64,000 bases of DNA from Maritimibacter alkaliphilus (GCF_019801605.1 NZ_JAHVIT010000002.1:1488001-1552000), one strand, 5' to 3'. Counted from the stretch's first letter, positions 41,736-53,680 are shown. Numbers and translations are program-made. The notes: generated from the letters alone by a model not told the origin.

Positions 41736-42567
41736 CCAGAGGTTCGCGCAGCAGCATGTCGCGGTAGACCAGCGTCACCGTCACGAAGGCCACGTAGATC
41801 AGCAGGTACCACGATCCCATCGTGCCCAGCCGGACCCGGTCCCAAGGGCTCTGGCCGTGGTAGAGCCATGTGCCGGTGAAGGTGCCGATGTTCTCGGCGA
41901 TCCAGAGGCCGAAGGCGGTGGCCAGCGCCGCCAGCGGCAGGCGGATCGTCACCTCGCCCGAGCCCCCCAGACGCAGGTGCACCCGCGTCCGCCAGAACAG
42001 CAGCACGGTGCCCGCGAAGAGCACGACCCGCGCGTCCGGCAGGAAGTGGTGGCTGTAGAAGTTCACGTAGATCGCCGTGGCCAGCAGGACCGTGGTCCAG
42101 AACGGCGGGTAGGGGGCAAAGCGGATGTCGAAGAGCCGGATCGCCCGCGCCATGTAGCTGCCGACGGAGGCATACATGAACCCGGTGAAGAGCGGCACCA
42201 TCCCGATCTTGAGATAGCCCGCCTCGGGGTAGGCCCAGGAGCCCGCGCTTGTCTTGAAAAGCTCCATCACCGTGCCGGTGATGTGGAAGATCAGGATGAC
42301 CAGCGCCTCGTGCTTGGACTCGAGCTTGAGCGCCAGCATCAGCCCCTGCATGGCCACCGCGAAGACCACCAGCGCGTCATAGCGCCAGATCGGCCAGTCG
42401 GCCTGCCAGATCGCCTTGGAGAGGATGATCGCCGCGAGGATCGACAGGCCGAAGAGACAGGCCCAGAGCTGCTTCACGACGAAAAGAACCCAGACCCCGA
42501 GGGATCCGGGCAGGCGGGCCGAAAGCCATGCTTCGGCCCGGGCTTCGATGGGAAGATCCCGTGTCAT
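41674..42567 (-). CDS. DUF817 family integral membrane protein
   Basis: 297 residues with about eight hydrophobic segments. DUF817 landmarks are the central run FKTSAGSWAYPE, GMVPLFTGFMYASVGSYMARA, NFYSHHFLPDARV and GLWIAENIGTFTGTWLYHGQ (shown in parts). The function is unknown. I start at MTRDLPIEARAE (42567). Its last 20 codons (after MLLREP) lie over the 3' end of the convergent tail-anchored protein gene. The glyA gene is 37 bases upstream, with a hairpin between. Confidence 0.85.
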   Translation of the reverse strand: MTRDLPIEARAEAWLSARLPGSLGVWVLFVVKQLWACLFGLSILAAIILSKAIWQADWPIWRYDALVVFAVAMQGLMLALKLESKHEALVILIFHITGTVMELFKTSAGSWAYPEAGYLKIGMVPLFTGFMYASVGSYMARAIRLFDIRFAPYPPFWTTVLLATAIYVNFYSHHFLPDARVVLFAGTVLLFWRTRVHLRLGGSGEVTIRLPLAALATAFGLWIAENIGTFTGTWLYHGQSPWDRVRLGTMGSWYLLIYVAFVTVTLVYRDMLLREPLVRASRASGPRQDRSPETAAD

Positions 42568-42575
42568 ATCAAGGG

Positions 42576-42598
42576 GGCGGGGGCCGGTGGCCCCCGCC
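42576..42598 (-). terminator. Hairpin after glyA
   Basis: Perfect ten-base arms GGCGGGGGCC and GGCCCCCGCC with a three-base loop, seven bases beyond the glyA stop and just before the DUF817 start. No T-run follows, so readthrough into DUF817 is possible. Confidence 0.5.
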
Positions 42599-42604
42599 TC
42601 CACC

Positions 42605-43888
42605 TTACATGTCGGGGTAGAGCGGGAAGCGGGCGCAGAGGGCTGCGACTTCGCCGCGAACCTTGGCCTCGACCTCGTCGTTGCCCTCTTCACCGTTGGC
42701 GGCCAGCCCGTCGACCACTTCGACGATCCAGTCCGCGATCTGGCGGAACTCGGCCTCGCCGAAGCCGCGGGTGGTGCCGGCCGGGGCACCCAGACGGATG
42801 CCGGAGGTCACGAAGGGCTTCTCTGGGTCGAAGGGCACACCGTTCTTGTTGCAGGTGATGTGCGCACGGCCCAGGGCGGCCTCCGCCGCCTTGCCGGTCA
42901 CGCCCTTGGGACGCAGGTCGGCGAGGCAGAGGTGGTTGTCGGTGCCGCCGGAGACGACGTTGATCCCGCCCTTCATCAGCTGGTCTGCCATGGCTTTCGC
43001 GTTGGCGACGACCTGAACCGCGTAGTCCTGGAACTCGGGCTTGAGCGCCTCACCGAAGGCCACGGCCTTTGCGGCGATGACATGCATCAGCGGGCCGCCC
43101 TGAAGGCCGGGGAACACGGCCGAGTTGATCTTCTTGGCGATGTCCGGGTCGTTGCACAGGATCATGCCGCCACGGGGGCCGCGCAGCGACTTGTGGGTGG
43201 TGGTGGTCACGACATGGGCGTGGGGGATCGGCGAGGGGTGCACGCCACCGGCCACGAGGCCCGCGATGTGGGCCATGTCGACCATCAGGTACGCGCCCAC
43301 TTCATCGGCGATGGCGCGGAACTCGGCCCAGTCCCAGACGCGGGAGTAGGCGGTGCCGCCGGCGACGATCAGCTTGGGCTTGTGCTCGCGCGCGCTCTCG
43401 CGGATCGCATCCATGTCGAGCATCTCGTCCTGCTGGCGCACGCCGTAGGAGACGACGTTGAACCACTTGCCAGACATGTTGACCGGCGACCCGTGGGTCA
43501 GGTGACCGCCCGAGTTCAGGTCGAGGCCCATGAAGGTGTCGCCCGGCTGGAGCAGCGCGAGGAAGACGGCCTGGTTCATCTGGCTGCCGGAGTTCGGCTG
43601 CACGTTGGCGAACTTGCAGTTGAACAGCTCTTTCGCGCGCTCGATGGCCAGCGTCTCGGCCACGTCCACGTACTGGCAGCCACCGTAGTAGCGCTTGCCC
43701 GGGTAGCCTTCGGCGTACTTGTTGGTCAGGACCGAACCCTGCGCTTCAAGAACCGCGGCGGAAACGATGTTTTCCGAGGCGATCAGTTCGATCTCGTCCC
43801 GCTGGCGACCCAGCTCTTTGCGGATGGCGCCGAAGATCTCGGGATCACGCTCTTCCAGCGGGGTGGTGAAGAAGCCTGCGTCTTTCAT
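42605..43888 (-). CDS. glyA: Serine hydroxymethyltransferase
   Basis: PLP enzyme of 427 residues that converts serine and tetrahydrofolate to glycine and methylene-tetrahydrofolate, the main source of one-carbon units. Signatures: [10 protein letters not shown] near 35, [14 protein letters not shown] near 100, [14 protein letters not shown] with [15 protein letters not shown] (PLP lysine near 233), and the [15 protein letters not shown] tetrahydrofolate segment near 360. Both the length and all motifs are normal. Confidence 0.98.
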   Translation of the reverse strand: MKDAGFFTTPLEERDPEIFGAIRKELGRQRDEIELIASENIVSAAVLEAQGSVLTNKYAEGYPGKRYYGGCQYVDVAETLAIERAKELFNCKFANVQPNSGSQMNQAVFLALLQPGDTFMGLDLNSGGHLTHGSPVNMSGKWFNVVSYGVRQQDEMLDMDAIRESAREHKPKLIVAGGTAYSRVWDWAEFRAIADEVGAYLMVDMAHIAGLVAGGVHPSPIPHAHVVTTTTHKSLRGPRGGMILCNDPDIAKKINSAVFPGLQGGPLMHVIAAKAVAFGEALKPEFQDYAVQVVANAKAMADQLMKGGINVVSGGTDNHLCLADLRPKGVTGKAAEAALGRAHITCNKNGVPFDPEKPFVTSGIRLGAPAGTTRGFGEAEFRQIADWIVEVVDGLAANGEEGNDEVEAKVRGEVAALCARFPLYPDM

Positions 43889-44062
43889 GTCTGCATCTCC
43901 GAATGGCAGTCGGGGCGTAAGGATGGGCGCGGTTTACCGAAAAGCGGTCGCAACGGAAAGGGGCGAAAACGGCACAGCGCGCCCGCAAAGCGGCCATGAC
44001 TGGTCATTCGCGGCGTCCTGTGCTTCTAAATGACGGAAAGACCTGAAGAAGAGTGGGACGGG

Positions 44063-44824
44063 ATGAGCCTGAAGATCGCCTTCGCCGCCAGCCGCGGGCC
44101 GCTTGCGCGCTCGGCGCGTGCCGCGCTCGTGGCGCGCTACGGAGATGTGCCCGAATCCGAGGCCGACGTGATCGTGGCCCTTGGCGGCGATGGCTTCATG
44201 CTGGCCACGCTGCACCGCACCCAGTCTCTGGGGGCGCCGGTCTATGGCATGAACCGGGGCACCGTCGGCTTCCTGATGAACGCCTATCACGAGGACGCGC
44301 TGATCGACCGGCTGGGCCGCGCCGAGGAGGCGCTGGTGAACCCGCTGGCCATGACCGCGACGCGGGCCGACGGCAAGGAGCACCGGGCGCTGGCGATCAA
44401 CGAGGTCTCGCTGCTGCGGCAGGGGCCGCAGGCGGCCAAGCTGCGCATCCATGTGGACGGCAAGATGCGGATGGAAGAGCTGGTCTGCGACGGGGCGCTG
44501 CTTTCCACCCCCGCGGGCTCCACGGCGTACAACTACTCCGCCCACGGGCCGATCCTGCCGATCGGCTCGGACGTGCTGGCCCTGACGGCGATCGCACCGT
44601 TCCGCCCCCGCCGCTGGCGCGGGGCACTGCTGCCCAAGCGGGCCCATGTCACCTTCGAGGTGCTGGAGCACGAGAAGCGCCCGGTCATGGCCGATGCCGA
44701 CAGCCGCTCGGTCCGCAACGTGGTGCGGGTCGAGATCCATTCCGACCCCACGGTCACCCACCGCATCCTCTTCGATCCCGGCCACGGGCTGGAGGAGCGC
44801 CTGATCAGCGAGCAGTTCCTGTGA
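44063..44824 (+). CDS. nadK: NAD kinase
   Basis: ATP:NAD 2'-phosphotransferase that makes NADP, 253 residues from [10 protein letters not shown]. The [11 protein letters not shown] motif near residue 42 and [12 protein letters not shown] near 152 are the two catalytic/NAD-binding signatures, with [10 protein letters not shown] between them. An ATG eleven codons upstream (44030) is in frame, and I prefer 44063 on family alignment. The stop overlaps the GTG of the next gene, a GNAT acetyltransferase. Confidence 0.95.
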   Translation: MSLKIAFAASRGPLARSARAALVARYGDVPESEADVIVALGGDGFMLATLHRTQSLGAPVYGMNRGTVGFLMNAYHEDALIDRLGRAEEALVNPLAMTATRADGKEHRALAINEVSLLRQGPQAAKLRIHVDGKMRMEELVCDGALLSTPAGSTAYNYSAHGPILPIGSDVLALTAIAPFRPRRWRGALLPKRAHVTFEVLEHEKRPVMADADSRSVRNVVRVEIHSDPTVTHRILFDPGHGLEERLISEQFL

Positions 44825-45300
44825 GCGTCATCCTGAGGGAGCTGGTCCCCGGCGACATGGGCTGGGTCATCGACCGCCAGTCCGCGATCTATGCCGCGGA
44901 CTACGGCTGGAACGGCGAGTACGAGGCGCTGGTCCTGCGCATCCTCGCGGATTTCGCCGAAACGCTGGACCCGGCGCGCGAGCGCGGCTGGATCGCCGAG
45001 GTCGAGGGGCAGCGCGCGGGCGCGGTTTTCTGCATGGCCGGGGCTGAGGGCGTGGCCAAACTGCGCCTGCTGCATGTCGAGAGCTTTGCCCGCGGCAAGG
45101 GGGTGGGCGGTGCGCTCGTGGACGCCTGCATCGCCTTCGCGAAGGATGCGGGCTACCGCGAGATGGAACTCTGGACGCAGGGCTGCCTGACCGGCGCGCG
45201 GCGCATCTACGGCGCCCGCGGGTTCGCGCTTCAGGAGGTCTCGCCGCATCATTCCTTCGGCGTGGACCTCGTCGGCGAGATGTGGCGCCGCCCGCTCTGA
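44821..45300 (+). CDS. GNAT-family N-acetyltransferase
   Basis: 159 residues of the Gcn5-related fold. The acetyl-CoA loop [15 protein letters not shown] sits near residue 94 after the beta-4 strand [11 protein letters not shown], and the C-terminal [10 protein letters not shown] segment is typical. It starts with GTG overlapping the nadK stop (GTGA), so the two are coupled. In other genomes related proteins are fused to MarR domains, but no such domain is present here. The substrate is unknown. Confidence 0.88.
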   Translation: MSVILRELVPGDMGWVIDRQSAIYAADYGWNGEYEALVLRILADFAETLDPARERGWIAEVEGQRAGAVFCMAGAEGVAKLRLLHVESFARGKGVGGALVDACIAFAKDAGYREMELWTQGCLTGARRIYGARGFALQEVSPHHSFGVDLVGEMWRRPL

Positions 45301-45314
45301 GCGCCACTTTTACG

Positions 45315-45340
45315 GGAACCGGGGCCGGGGCTGCGCCGTT
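45315..45340 (+). promoter_or_regulatory. Candidate EcfG-type general stress promoter, GGAAC-N17-CGTT
   Basis: GGAAC at 45315-45319 and CGTT at 45337-45340 with a 17-base spacer, the consensus of alphaproteobacterial EcfG sigma factors, 55 bases upstream of the csbD-like gene, a classical general stress gene. Confidence 0.45.
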
Positions 45341-45395
45341 GTTCACCCGAGCCGGCAAGGACGCTGGCAGAGCAATCGACAAAGGAGACCCTGTG

Positions 45396-45593
45396 ATGAA
45401 TTGGGACCGTATCGAAGGCAACTGGAAGCAGCTCAAAGGCAACGCTCTGGAGAACTGGGGCAAGCTGACGAACGACGACATGGACGTGGTGGACGGCAAG
45501 CGCGATCAGCTCGTCGGCAAGCTGCAGGAACGCTATGGCATCGCCAAGGACGAGGCGGAACGCCAGGTGGACGATTTCGCCGGCCGCTACTGA
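45396..45593 (+). CDS. CsbD-family stress protein
   Basis: 65 residues, MNWDRIEGNWKQLKGNALEN, the typical CsbD opening. It is followed by WGKLTNDDMDVVDGKRDQL and a final GIAKDEAERQVDDF helix. CsbD proteins are small helical proteins strongly induced by general stress in many bacteria, without a known biochemical activity. AAAGGAG upstream gives a strong ribosome binding site. A candidate EcfG promoter and a strong terminator bracket the gene. Confidence 0.92.
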   Translation: MNWDRIEGNWKQLKGNALENWGKLTNDDMDVVDGKRDQLVGKLQERYGIAKDEAERQVDDFAGRY

Positions 45594-45616
45594 GCGACGG
45601 TGACAGGATCGGAACG

Positions 45617-45645
45617 GGGCGGCCAGCAGGCCGCCCTTTTCTTTT
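45617..45645 (+). terminator. Intrinsic terminator of csbD
   Basis: Perfect eight-base arms GGGCGGCC and GGCCGCCC with a four-base loop, followed by TTTTCTTTT. Confidence 0.92.
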
Positions 45646-46064
45646 GGGGGGAAGGGTCTGTTGGGAGAGGGGCGGGGCTTTGTGTCGTGATCTTGCAAGG
45701 CTCTGAGGAATGCCGGGTGGGCCTCAAACTGCGGTGAATGACAGCTGGTCCATCAAGGGGAAGTCCTCCTGACACGCCGTGCCCTCGACATGTCCCACCC
45801 GGCCGTGAGGCTGGGCAGCGCGGACCCGCCTCCCGTCGCCATTGGCGCTCGAACCAATGGCGCACCAATGGCGACCGGCGCTATTGCGCCACCCCGCGGG
45901 ACGGCGCTGCCCTAATCGCAGGCCGGATAGGGGAACTATCAGCGGGAGCGCTGAATCTCGTTAAGACCAATTCGAGCGAGTAGCCCGTGCCTCGCGGGCT
46001 TGCTACGACCAAAAGAAGGTATTGCCCCCGCCAAAACAGCCTTACTCCCCCGAAAATGAAACAG
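45646..46064. other. Long non-coding gap between csbD and prpE
   Basis: No convincing protein gene. Codon structure is weak in all frames. Several short repeats and hairpins occur: the motif CCAATGGCG recurs at about 45854-45872, and TAGCCCG/CGGGCT arms near 45980-46000 can fold. A small RNA is possible, but I cannot name one. Confidence 0.35.
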
Positions 46065-46091
46065 GGCGCCCGATCCAGCCGGGCGCCCCGC
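46065..46091 (-). terminator. Terminator of prpE
   Basis: Self-complementary GGGCGCCC copies nine bases apart, on the minus strand followed by TGTTTCATTTT, about 50 bases beyond the prpE stop. Confidence 0.65.
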
Positions 46092-46144
46092 ATGCTCCTA
46101 ACGCGACCCGTCAGGTGCGTGCCGCGTATCGGTCACGCTACCCG

Positions 46145-48055
46145 TCAGGCGTGTGCCGGTTCACCCCCGGCATAGCCGAGCGTCCGCAGCGCCTCGCGGA
46201 TTTCATCGAGGATCGCCGGATCGTCGATCGTCGCGGGCAGCTTGAAGTCTTCGCCATCCGCGATCTTGACCATGGTGGCCCGCAGGACCTTGCCCGACCG
46301 TGTCTTGGGCAGGCGGTCCACCACGACGGCCAGCTTGAAGGCCGCCACCGGACCGATCTGGTCGCGCACCAGCTTGACCACTTCCTTCACCACGTCGCCA
46401 TGGGGCTTGTTGCAGCCCGCGTTCAGACACAGAAAGCCGAGCGGCATCTGCCCCTTCAGCGTGTCCGCCACGCCAATCACCGCGCATTCCGCCACATCCG
46501 GATGGGAGGCCAGAACCTCCTCCATCGCGCCGGTGGACAGCCGGTGGCCCGCCACGTTGATCACGTCATCGGTGCGCGCCATGATGTAGAGGTAGCCGTC
46601 CTCGTCGATCATCCCGGCATCCCCGGTCTCGTAGTAGCCCGGGAAATGCTCGAGGTAGCTCTTCTTGAACCGCGCCTCGGCGTTCCAGAGCGTCGGAAGG
46701 GTGCCCGGCGGCAGCGGCAGCTTGATGGCGATGGCGCCCAGCTGGCCGGGGGCGACCGGGTGGCCGGCCTCGTCCAGCACCTGCACGTCGTAGCCCGGCA
46801 TCGGCACGGAAGGAGAGCCCACCTTCACCGGCAGCGGCTCGATCCCCATGGGGTTGGCCGCGATGGCCCAGCCGGTCTCGGTCTGCCACCAGTGGTCGAT
46901 CACCGGCACGCCCAGCTGGTCCTGCGCCCAGAGGATCGTGTCCGGATCAGCGCGTTCGCCCGCGAGGTAGACCTGTTCGAGGCAGGAGAGGTCGTATTTC
47001 CTGACGAACTCGCCCTTGGGGTCCTCGCGCTTCACCGCGCGGAAGGCGGTGGGGGCGGTGAAGAAGCTCTTCACCTTGTAGTCCGAGATCACCCGCCAGA
47101 AGGTGCCCGCATCCGGGGTGCCGACGGGCTTGCCCTCGAAGACGATGGTGGAACAGCCCGCCAGCAGCGGCCCGTAGCAGATGTAGCTGTGCCCCACGAC
47201 CCAGCCCACGTCCGAGGCGGCCCAGAAGCTGTCGCCCTGGCCCACGTTGTAGATGTTCTTCATCGTCCAGTTCAGCGCCACGATATGGCCCGCCGTGTGG
47301 CGTACCACGCCCTTGGGCTGGCCGGTCGTGCCGGAGGTATAGAGGATATAGGCCGGGTGGTTGCCCTCGACGGGCACGCAGTCCGCGGGCTCGACCCCGT
47401 ACTGGAAGGAGTGCCAGCCGTAATCGCGGCCCTCCACGATCTCGGCCACTTCCTGCTCGCGCTGGAAGATCACGCAGAAATCGGGCTGGTGGGTGGATTG
47501 CTCCAGCGCGCCGTCCAGCAGGGGCTTGTAGTGGACCACGCGGCCCGGCTCGATCCCGCAGGAGGCGGCAATGATGCACTTGGGCTTGGCGTCGTCGATG
47601 CGCACCGCCAACTCATGGGCCGCAAAGCCCCCGAAGACGACCGAGTGCACGGCTCCCAGTCGGGCGCAGGCCAGCATCGCCTCCAGCGCCTCGGGCACCA
47701 TGGGCATGTAGATGATGACGCGGTCGCCCTTGCCGATCCCCTTGGCGCGCAGGGCACCGGCCAGCGTGGCGACGCGGTTGCGCAGGGCGGAATAGGTGAT
47801 TTTCTGGGTAACGCCGGTCACGGGGCTGTCGTGGATGATGGCCACCTGCGGGCCGCGGCCGGCCTCGACGTGGCGGTCCACGGCGTTGTAGCAGGCATTC
47901 ACCATCCCGTCCGCGAACCACTCGTAAAGCGGCGCGGCCTCGTCGAACAGCGCCTTGGTCGGCTTCTGGTACCAGCTGATCCCCTCGGCGGCCTCCATCC
48001 AGAATTTCTCCGGGTCGGCCTTCCAACTGTCATAGACGTCAGCGTAGGTCGTCAT
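46145..48055 (-). CDS. prpE: Propionyl-CoA synthetase
   Basis: Acyl-adenylate-forming enzyme of 636 residues, ACS type. P-loop-like motif YTSGTTGQPKGVVRHT near 245, the ASDVGWVVGHSYICYGPL segment, WWQTETGW near 400, ETGDAGMIDEDGYLYIMAR near 485, and the acetylatable lysine in PKTRSGKVLRAT near 595. The PrpE-like variant is indicated by VVRHTAGH and the YADVYDSWKADPEKFW N-terminus rather than that of acetyl-CoA synthetase. I start at MTTYADVYD. No propionate catabolic genes are adjacent. It stands alone, with an AT-rich promoter-like stretch upstream at 48190-48232. Confidence 0.92.
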   Translation of the reverse strand: MTTYADVYDSWKADPEKFWMEAAEGISWYQKPTKALFDEAAPLYEWFADGMVNACYNAVDRHVEAGRGPQVAIIHDSPVTGVTQKITYSALRNRVATLAGALRAKGIGKGDRVIIYMPMVPEALEAMLACARLGAVHSVVFGGFAAHELAVRIDDAKPKCIIAASCGIEPGRVVHYKPLLDGALEQSTHQPDFCVIFQREQEVAEIVEGRDYGWHSFQYGVEPADCVPVEGNHPAYILYTSGTTGQPKGVVRHTAGHIVALNWTMKNIYNVGQGDSFWAASDVGWVVGHSYICYGPLLAGCSTIVFEGKPVGTPDAGTFWRVISDYKVKSFFTAPTAFRAVKREDPKGEFVRKYDLSCLEQVYLAGERADPDTILWAQDQLGVPVIDHWWQTETGWAIAANPMGIEPLPVKVGSPSVPMPGYDVQVLDEAGHPVAPGQLGAIAIKLPLPPGTLPTLWNAEARFKKSYLEHFPGYYETGDAGMIDEDGYLYIMARTDDVINVAGHRLSTGAMEEVLASHPDVAECAVIGVADTLKGQMPLGFLCLNAGCNKPHGDVVKEVVKLVRDQIGPVAAFKLAVVVDRLPKTRSGKVLRATMVKIADGEDFKLPATIDDPAILDEIREALRTLGYAGGEPAHA

Positions 48056-48255
48056 CGCGGTCCTCCTCCATCCCACGTGAACACGAAACACTCTATCACA
48101 CCTTGTTAGGCGCGGGGTTTCGCACCGCGCAAGTGGCCAGACTGCGCCCTTCTGCCGCCCTTCGGCGCTAACATCGAGATTTGTGCAGGGTGTTTACAGG
48201 TCTGAAAAGGCACGGTTAATAAATTTACAGCTTCCCTGCGTCACGGTGCCGCTGC

Positions 48256-49026
48256 TCAGCGGGTGCCATGGTGGCCGATCTCGGTCTCCAGAAGCCGGGT
48301 GAAGGGCGCGGGATCCATCGCCCCGGGACCGCCGAAGGGATCGGAGAAGGCAAAGATCACGTACATCACCAGCCCGGTGAAGCCGCCATAGATGCTCAGC
48401 AGCACGAGGTGCAGCCGGGTGGGGGCGAAGATGAAGTAGGGGATCGTCACCAGCACCACGCCCGCAAGCGCCGCGAACCAGAAGAGCGGGCTGATCCCGT
48501 GCAGCGCCGTGGCCTCGCGTTCCTGCCGCAGGGCGGCCATGGTCTGGGCCTTGCTCAGCATGTGATCACGCAGGGCGCTCTCGCGCGGCGTGTCGGGCGG
48601 CAGGTCCAGCAGGCGGCCATAGATGTCGTCCCAGATCCGCCAGCCCTCGCCGGTGAGGCGCTGCGTCTCGCCGAGGGCGGCCCACTCGGGCCCGCTCACC
48701 ACCTGCAGGTAGTCCGACAGCGCCGCCTGCACCGGCGCCACGTCCTCCCCGCCGTAGCGGCGCATTTCATTGTAGATGTCGGCCACGGCGGTCGCCTCCT
48801 GCAGGACGACGCGCTGCAACTCGTTGTAGTCCAGAAGCTCCTGCGCAAAGACGAGGGCGAGGATCAGCCCGTGCAGGGCCGAGACCCGGAAGATCACCGA
48901 GGAGGCCAAGGCCTCCGTGTCGCTGCCGAAGGTCTTGCCCACCAGCGCCCGCGTCGCGAAATAGACGCTCCAGGCGATGAGGATGGTGCCCGCCACGAAA
49001 AGCAGGGCAATGCCGATTGCCGCCAT
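48256..49026 (-). CDS. DUF4239 (bestrophin-like) membrane protein
   Basis: 256 residues with an N-terminal helix (IGIALLFVAGTILIAWSVYFA), a middle soluble helical domain with long helices (ELQRVVLQEATAVADIYNEM), and two C-terminal helices (FWFAALAGVVLVTIPYFIFA, LVLLSIYGGFTGLVMYVIFA). The layout is that of DUF4239 proteins, distant relatives of bestrophin anion channels. Its function is unknown. It is a single gene between two unrelated neighbours. Confidence 0.78.
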   Translation of the reverse strand: MAAIGIALLFVAGTILIAWSVYFATRALVGKTFGSDTEALASSVIFRVSALHGLILALVFAQELLDYNELQRVVLQEATAVADIYNEMRRYGGEDVAPVQAALSDYLQVVSGPEWAALGETQRLTGEGWRIWDDIYGRLLDLPPDTPRESALRDHMLSKAQTMAALRQEREATALHGISPLFWFAALAGVVLVTIPYFIFAPTRLHLVLLSIYGGFTGLVMYVIFAFSDPFGGPGAMDPAPFTRLLETEIGHHGTR

Positions 49027-49258
49027 CTGTCACCTTTTCGAAATGCGGGGCGTCACGCGCCCCTTGTCTTGCAAATAGGGGGCGGGGCCCCCGGCCATGA
49101 AATCGGGCCGGGGTGATGATGGGCTGGCTCTGGCCGCGCTGTAAATATCTATCTTGTGTAATGTGTTCCGGCCTGGGCGGGCGTCTGGTCCGGGCAGGCG
49201 CGGGCGCGCAACCAAACACCCGCCGGCGCGCGGCGGGTGTCCTGTCCGATGTCTGGGC

Positions 49259-50653
49259 TCAGCCCCTGCGCGGCGCCGCCCGGCCGCGGCGCGGGGCCTT
49301 GGGCGCCACCTTGCCCTCGATATGCTGGATGATCAGCCCGGCGATGTCCTTCTTCGACACGCCCTCGATCCCCTCCAGCCCGGGGGAGGAGTTCACCTCC
49401 AGCACCTTCGGCCCGTCCTCGCCCCGCAGCAGGTCAACGCCCGCCGCGTCCAGCTTCATGGCGCGGGCCGCGCGCTGTGCCGTGTCGCGCTCTTCCTTGC
49501 TGATGCGCACGTATTCCGCCGTGCCGCCCTGATGCAGGTTCGACCGGAACTCGTCCGGCTGGCCCCGGCGGCGCATGGCGGCCACGACCTTGCCGCCCAC
49601 CACGAGGCAGCGGATGTCCTCGCCCGCGGCTTCCTTCACGAAGTTCTGCACGAGGAAATCCGCCTTCAGCCCCTGGAAGGCCGAGATCACGCTCTCCGCC
49701 GCCTTCCGGGTCTCGGCCAGCACGACGCCCTTGCCCTGGGTGCTCTCCAGCAGCTTCAGCACCAGCGGCGCGCCCCCGACGAGCGAGATCACGTTGCCTG
49801 AATCCTTCGGGCTGCGGGCGAAGGCGGTGGTCGGCGTGCCGATCCTGTGCCGCGCCAGAACCTGGTGGGCGTGGAGCTTGTCACGCGAGACAGTGATCCC
49901 CTCGGAGCCCGCGAGGCAGTAGGTGCCCATCGATTCGAACTGCCGCACCACCGCGGTGCCGTAATTGGTGATCGAGGCCCCGATGCGCGGGATCACCGCG
50001 TCGTAGTGGGGCAGGCGGCGCCCGTCGTAATGCACCTCGCCGCCCACGGCGCGGATGTTCATGTAGCACCGTGTGGTGTCGATCACCTCCATCGTGTGAC
50101 CGCGCGCCTCTGCCGCCTCGATCAGGCGGCGGGTGGAGTAGTTGCGCGGCTCCCGGGTCAGCACCGCCATGCGCAGCGCCCGGCGGTGCTGCCGGTGGCG
50201 CGGCATGTCACGGTACTCGCCGAAGGAGAGCTCCGGCTGGCAGAAGCTCTGGGTCGGGGTCACCACCATGTCCTCGGCCAGGGCCGAGCGCCCCAGCAGC
50301 ATTCGGTAGGCCATCGAGCCCCGGTCCGTCAGCGTCACCTCGATGGGCCAGCTGCGTCCGCCCATGGCGACCTCGGTCTCGATCACGAAGCGCAGCTCGG
50401 TCTCGCCGTTGGAGGAGGTCACCTCGCGCCGGTCCTTCAAGGGGGCGGAACAGATGATCTCCAGCGCCGGATCATGGGGATCGGGGTGGATGGCGAACCG
50501 CACCATGGGCTTCTCCGCCGAGCCGAAGGGCTCGATGGCAAAGGCATGCAGAGCCGAGGTGCGGGCGCCGGTGTCCACCTTGGCATGGATCGCCGGCAGG
50601 CCGAGGCCGGGCAGGGCCAGCCATTCTTCCCATCCGAGCGTGAATTGCGACAT
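49259..50653 (-). CDS. RimB-RimK fusion: retropepsin-like protease domain plus ATP-grasp glutamate ligase
   Basis: 464-residue two-domain protein. Residues 1-150 are the ATP-dependent zinc protease / RimB domain, with the retropepsin-like [16 protein letters not shown] motif near 23 and the MLLGRSAL segment near 125. Residues 165-440 are an ATP-grasp ligase of the RimK type, with [29 protein letters not shown] and the metal motif [15 protein letters not shown] near 425. RimK adds glutamate to the C-terminus of ribosomal protein S6, and RimB is reported to trim those tails, so the fusion joins writer and trimmer. I start at [12 protein letters not shown] basic tail ([12 protein letters not shown]) ends the protein. 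Confidence 0.88.
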   Translation of the reverse strand: MSQFTLGWEEWLALPGLGLPAIHAKVDTGARTSALHAFAIEPFGSAEKPMVRFAIHPDPHDPALEIICSAPLKDRREVTSSNGETELRFVIETEVAMGGRSWPIEVTLTDRGSMAYRMLLGRSALAEDMVVTPTQSFCQPELSFGEYRDMPRHRQHRRALRMAVLTREPRNYSTRRLIEAAEARGHTMEVIDTTRCYMNIRAVGGEVHYDGRRLPHYDAVIPRIGASITNYGTAVVRQFESMGTYCLAGSEGITVSRDKLHAHQVLARHRIGTPTTAFARSPKDSGNVISLVGGAPLVLKLLESTQGKGVVLAETRKAAESVISAFQGLKADFLVQNFVKEAAGEDIRCLVVGGKVVAAMRRRGQPDEFRSNLHQGGTAEYVRISKEERDTAQRAARAMKLDAAGVDLLRGEDGPKVLEVNSSPGLEGIEGVSKKDIAGLIIQHIEGKVAPKAPRRGRAAPRRG

Positions 50654-51138
50654 GTCGTTTCCTTTCGCGCCTCTCTCGCGGGCGGTCTTCTGCACGGCTC
50701 TATCCGGGCAGTGTGACAGGTGCACATAGGGGGGCGCGTCCCCCTGTGCAATCGGGGATTTTCCGGCCCGGCCGCCCCTTGCTCAGGCGGCGAGCACGCA
50801 GGGGCCAAATGGCTCTGAGGGGCCACCGGCACCGGGAGGGGCAACAGGGGGCGGCCGCACGACAGACGCCGGCAAGACCGCCGGGCCCTGGGCCGCGATG
50901 CCCCGGTGCGCGCCGGTCGAGGCGGCTTTTGCCGCCACGCAGGCCAGCGCAGGACACCACACGCAAGGACGCCTGGAAAGGGTGCAGGCTGATCTTTTGT
51001 GAAGACGGGGGCAGCCCCGGCCTCCTTGGCGGTGCGACAGGCGGATACGGTCCTATCCCGGCGCGTCTAAGACTTTTCACCGCCCCCCGGCAAGGGAACG
51101 GTGATCTCTGACGGGATCGCCTCCCGCCGCCACACTGC
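50654..51138. other. Gap between RimB-RimK and maeB, no gene seen
   Basis: About 480 GC-rich bases without a frame I would accept as coding. A frame of about 130 codons on either strand exists but is arginine/proline rich and has no start context. Confidence 0.5.
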
Positions 51139-51183
51139 CCGGAATTTTCAAAAATTCCGGACCGTTTTCTGCGCAGAAAACGG
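51139..51183. repeat. Two adjacent perfect palindromes after maeB
   Basis: Palindrome A (51139-51160) has arms CCGGAATTTT and AAAATTCCGG with two bases between. Palindrome B (51162-51183) has arms CCGTTTTCTGC and GCAGAAAACGG with no loop at all. One base separates them. The maeB stop is at 51192, so on the minus strand they follow it directly. Confidence 0.85.
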
Positions 51184-51191
51184 CGACAGCC

Positions 51192-53483
<2,292 letters not shown>

Positions 53484-53660
53484 GGTGCTCTCCCCTCGAT
53501 CGGAATGGTTTAGCATTAAACCTTTTCTCCGGCGGGTGAAAGATGCCCTGCGCGCTGCAGGGCAGCATCCGCCGCCGGGTGCCGGTTTCCGCCGCCCGGG
53601 ACGGGACGTGTCGGGACGTATCGGGGCGGGGCTGCCGGTTTCTCCGCCATATCCTGCCCG

Positions 53661-53680
53661 TGTTTACGTTTGTTTACGTT
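53661..53680. repeat. Tandem repeat TGTTTACGTT x2 in the maeB-cdd divergent gap
   Basis: Two identical ten-base copies directly adjacent, 178 bases upstream of the maeB start and 100 bases upstream of cdd. An AT-rich spot in GC-rich DNA, a candidate regulator site. Confidence 0.5.

Noticed and set aside
45646..46064. tRNA or known small RNA in the gap after csbD
   Set aside because: I could not form a cloverleaf with a T-loop GTTC and acceptor stem, nor recognise a known RNA family.
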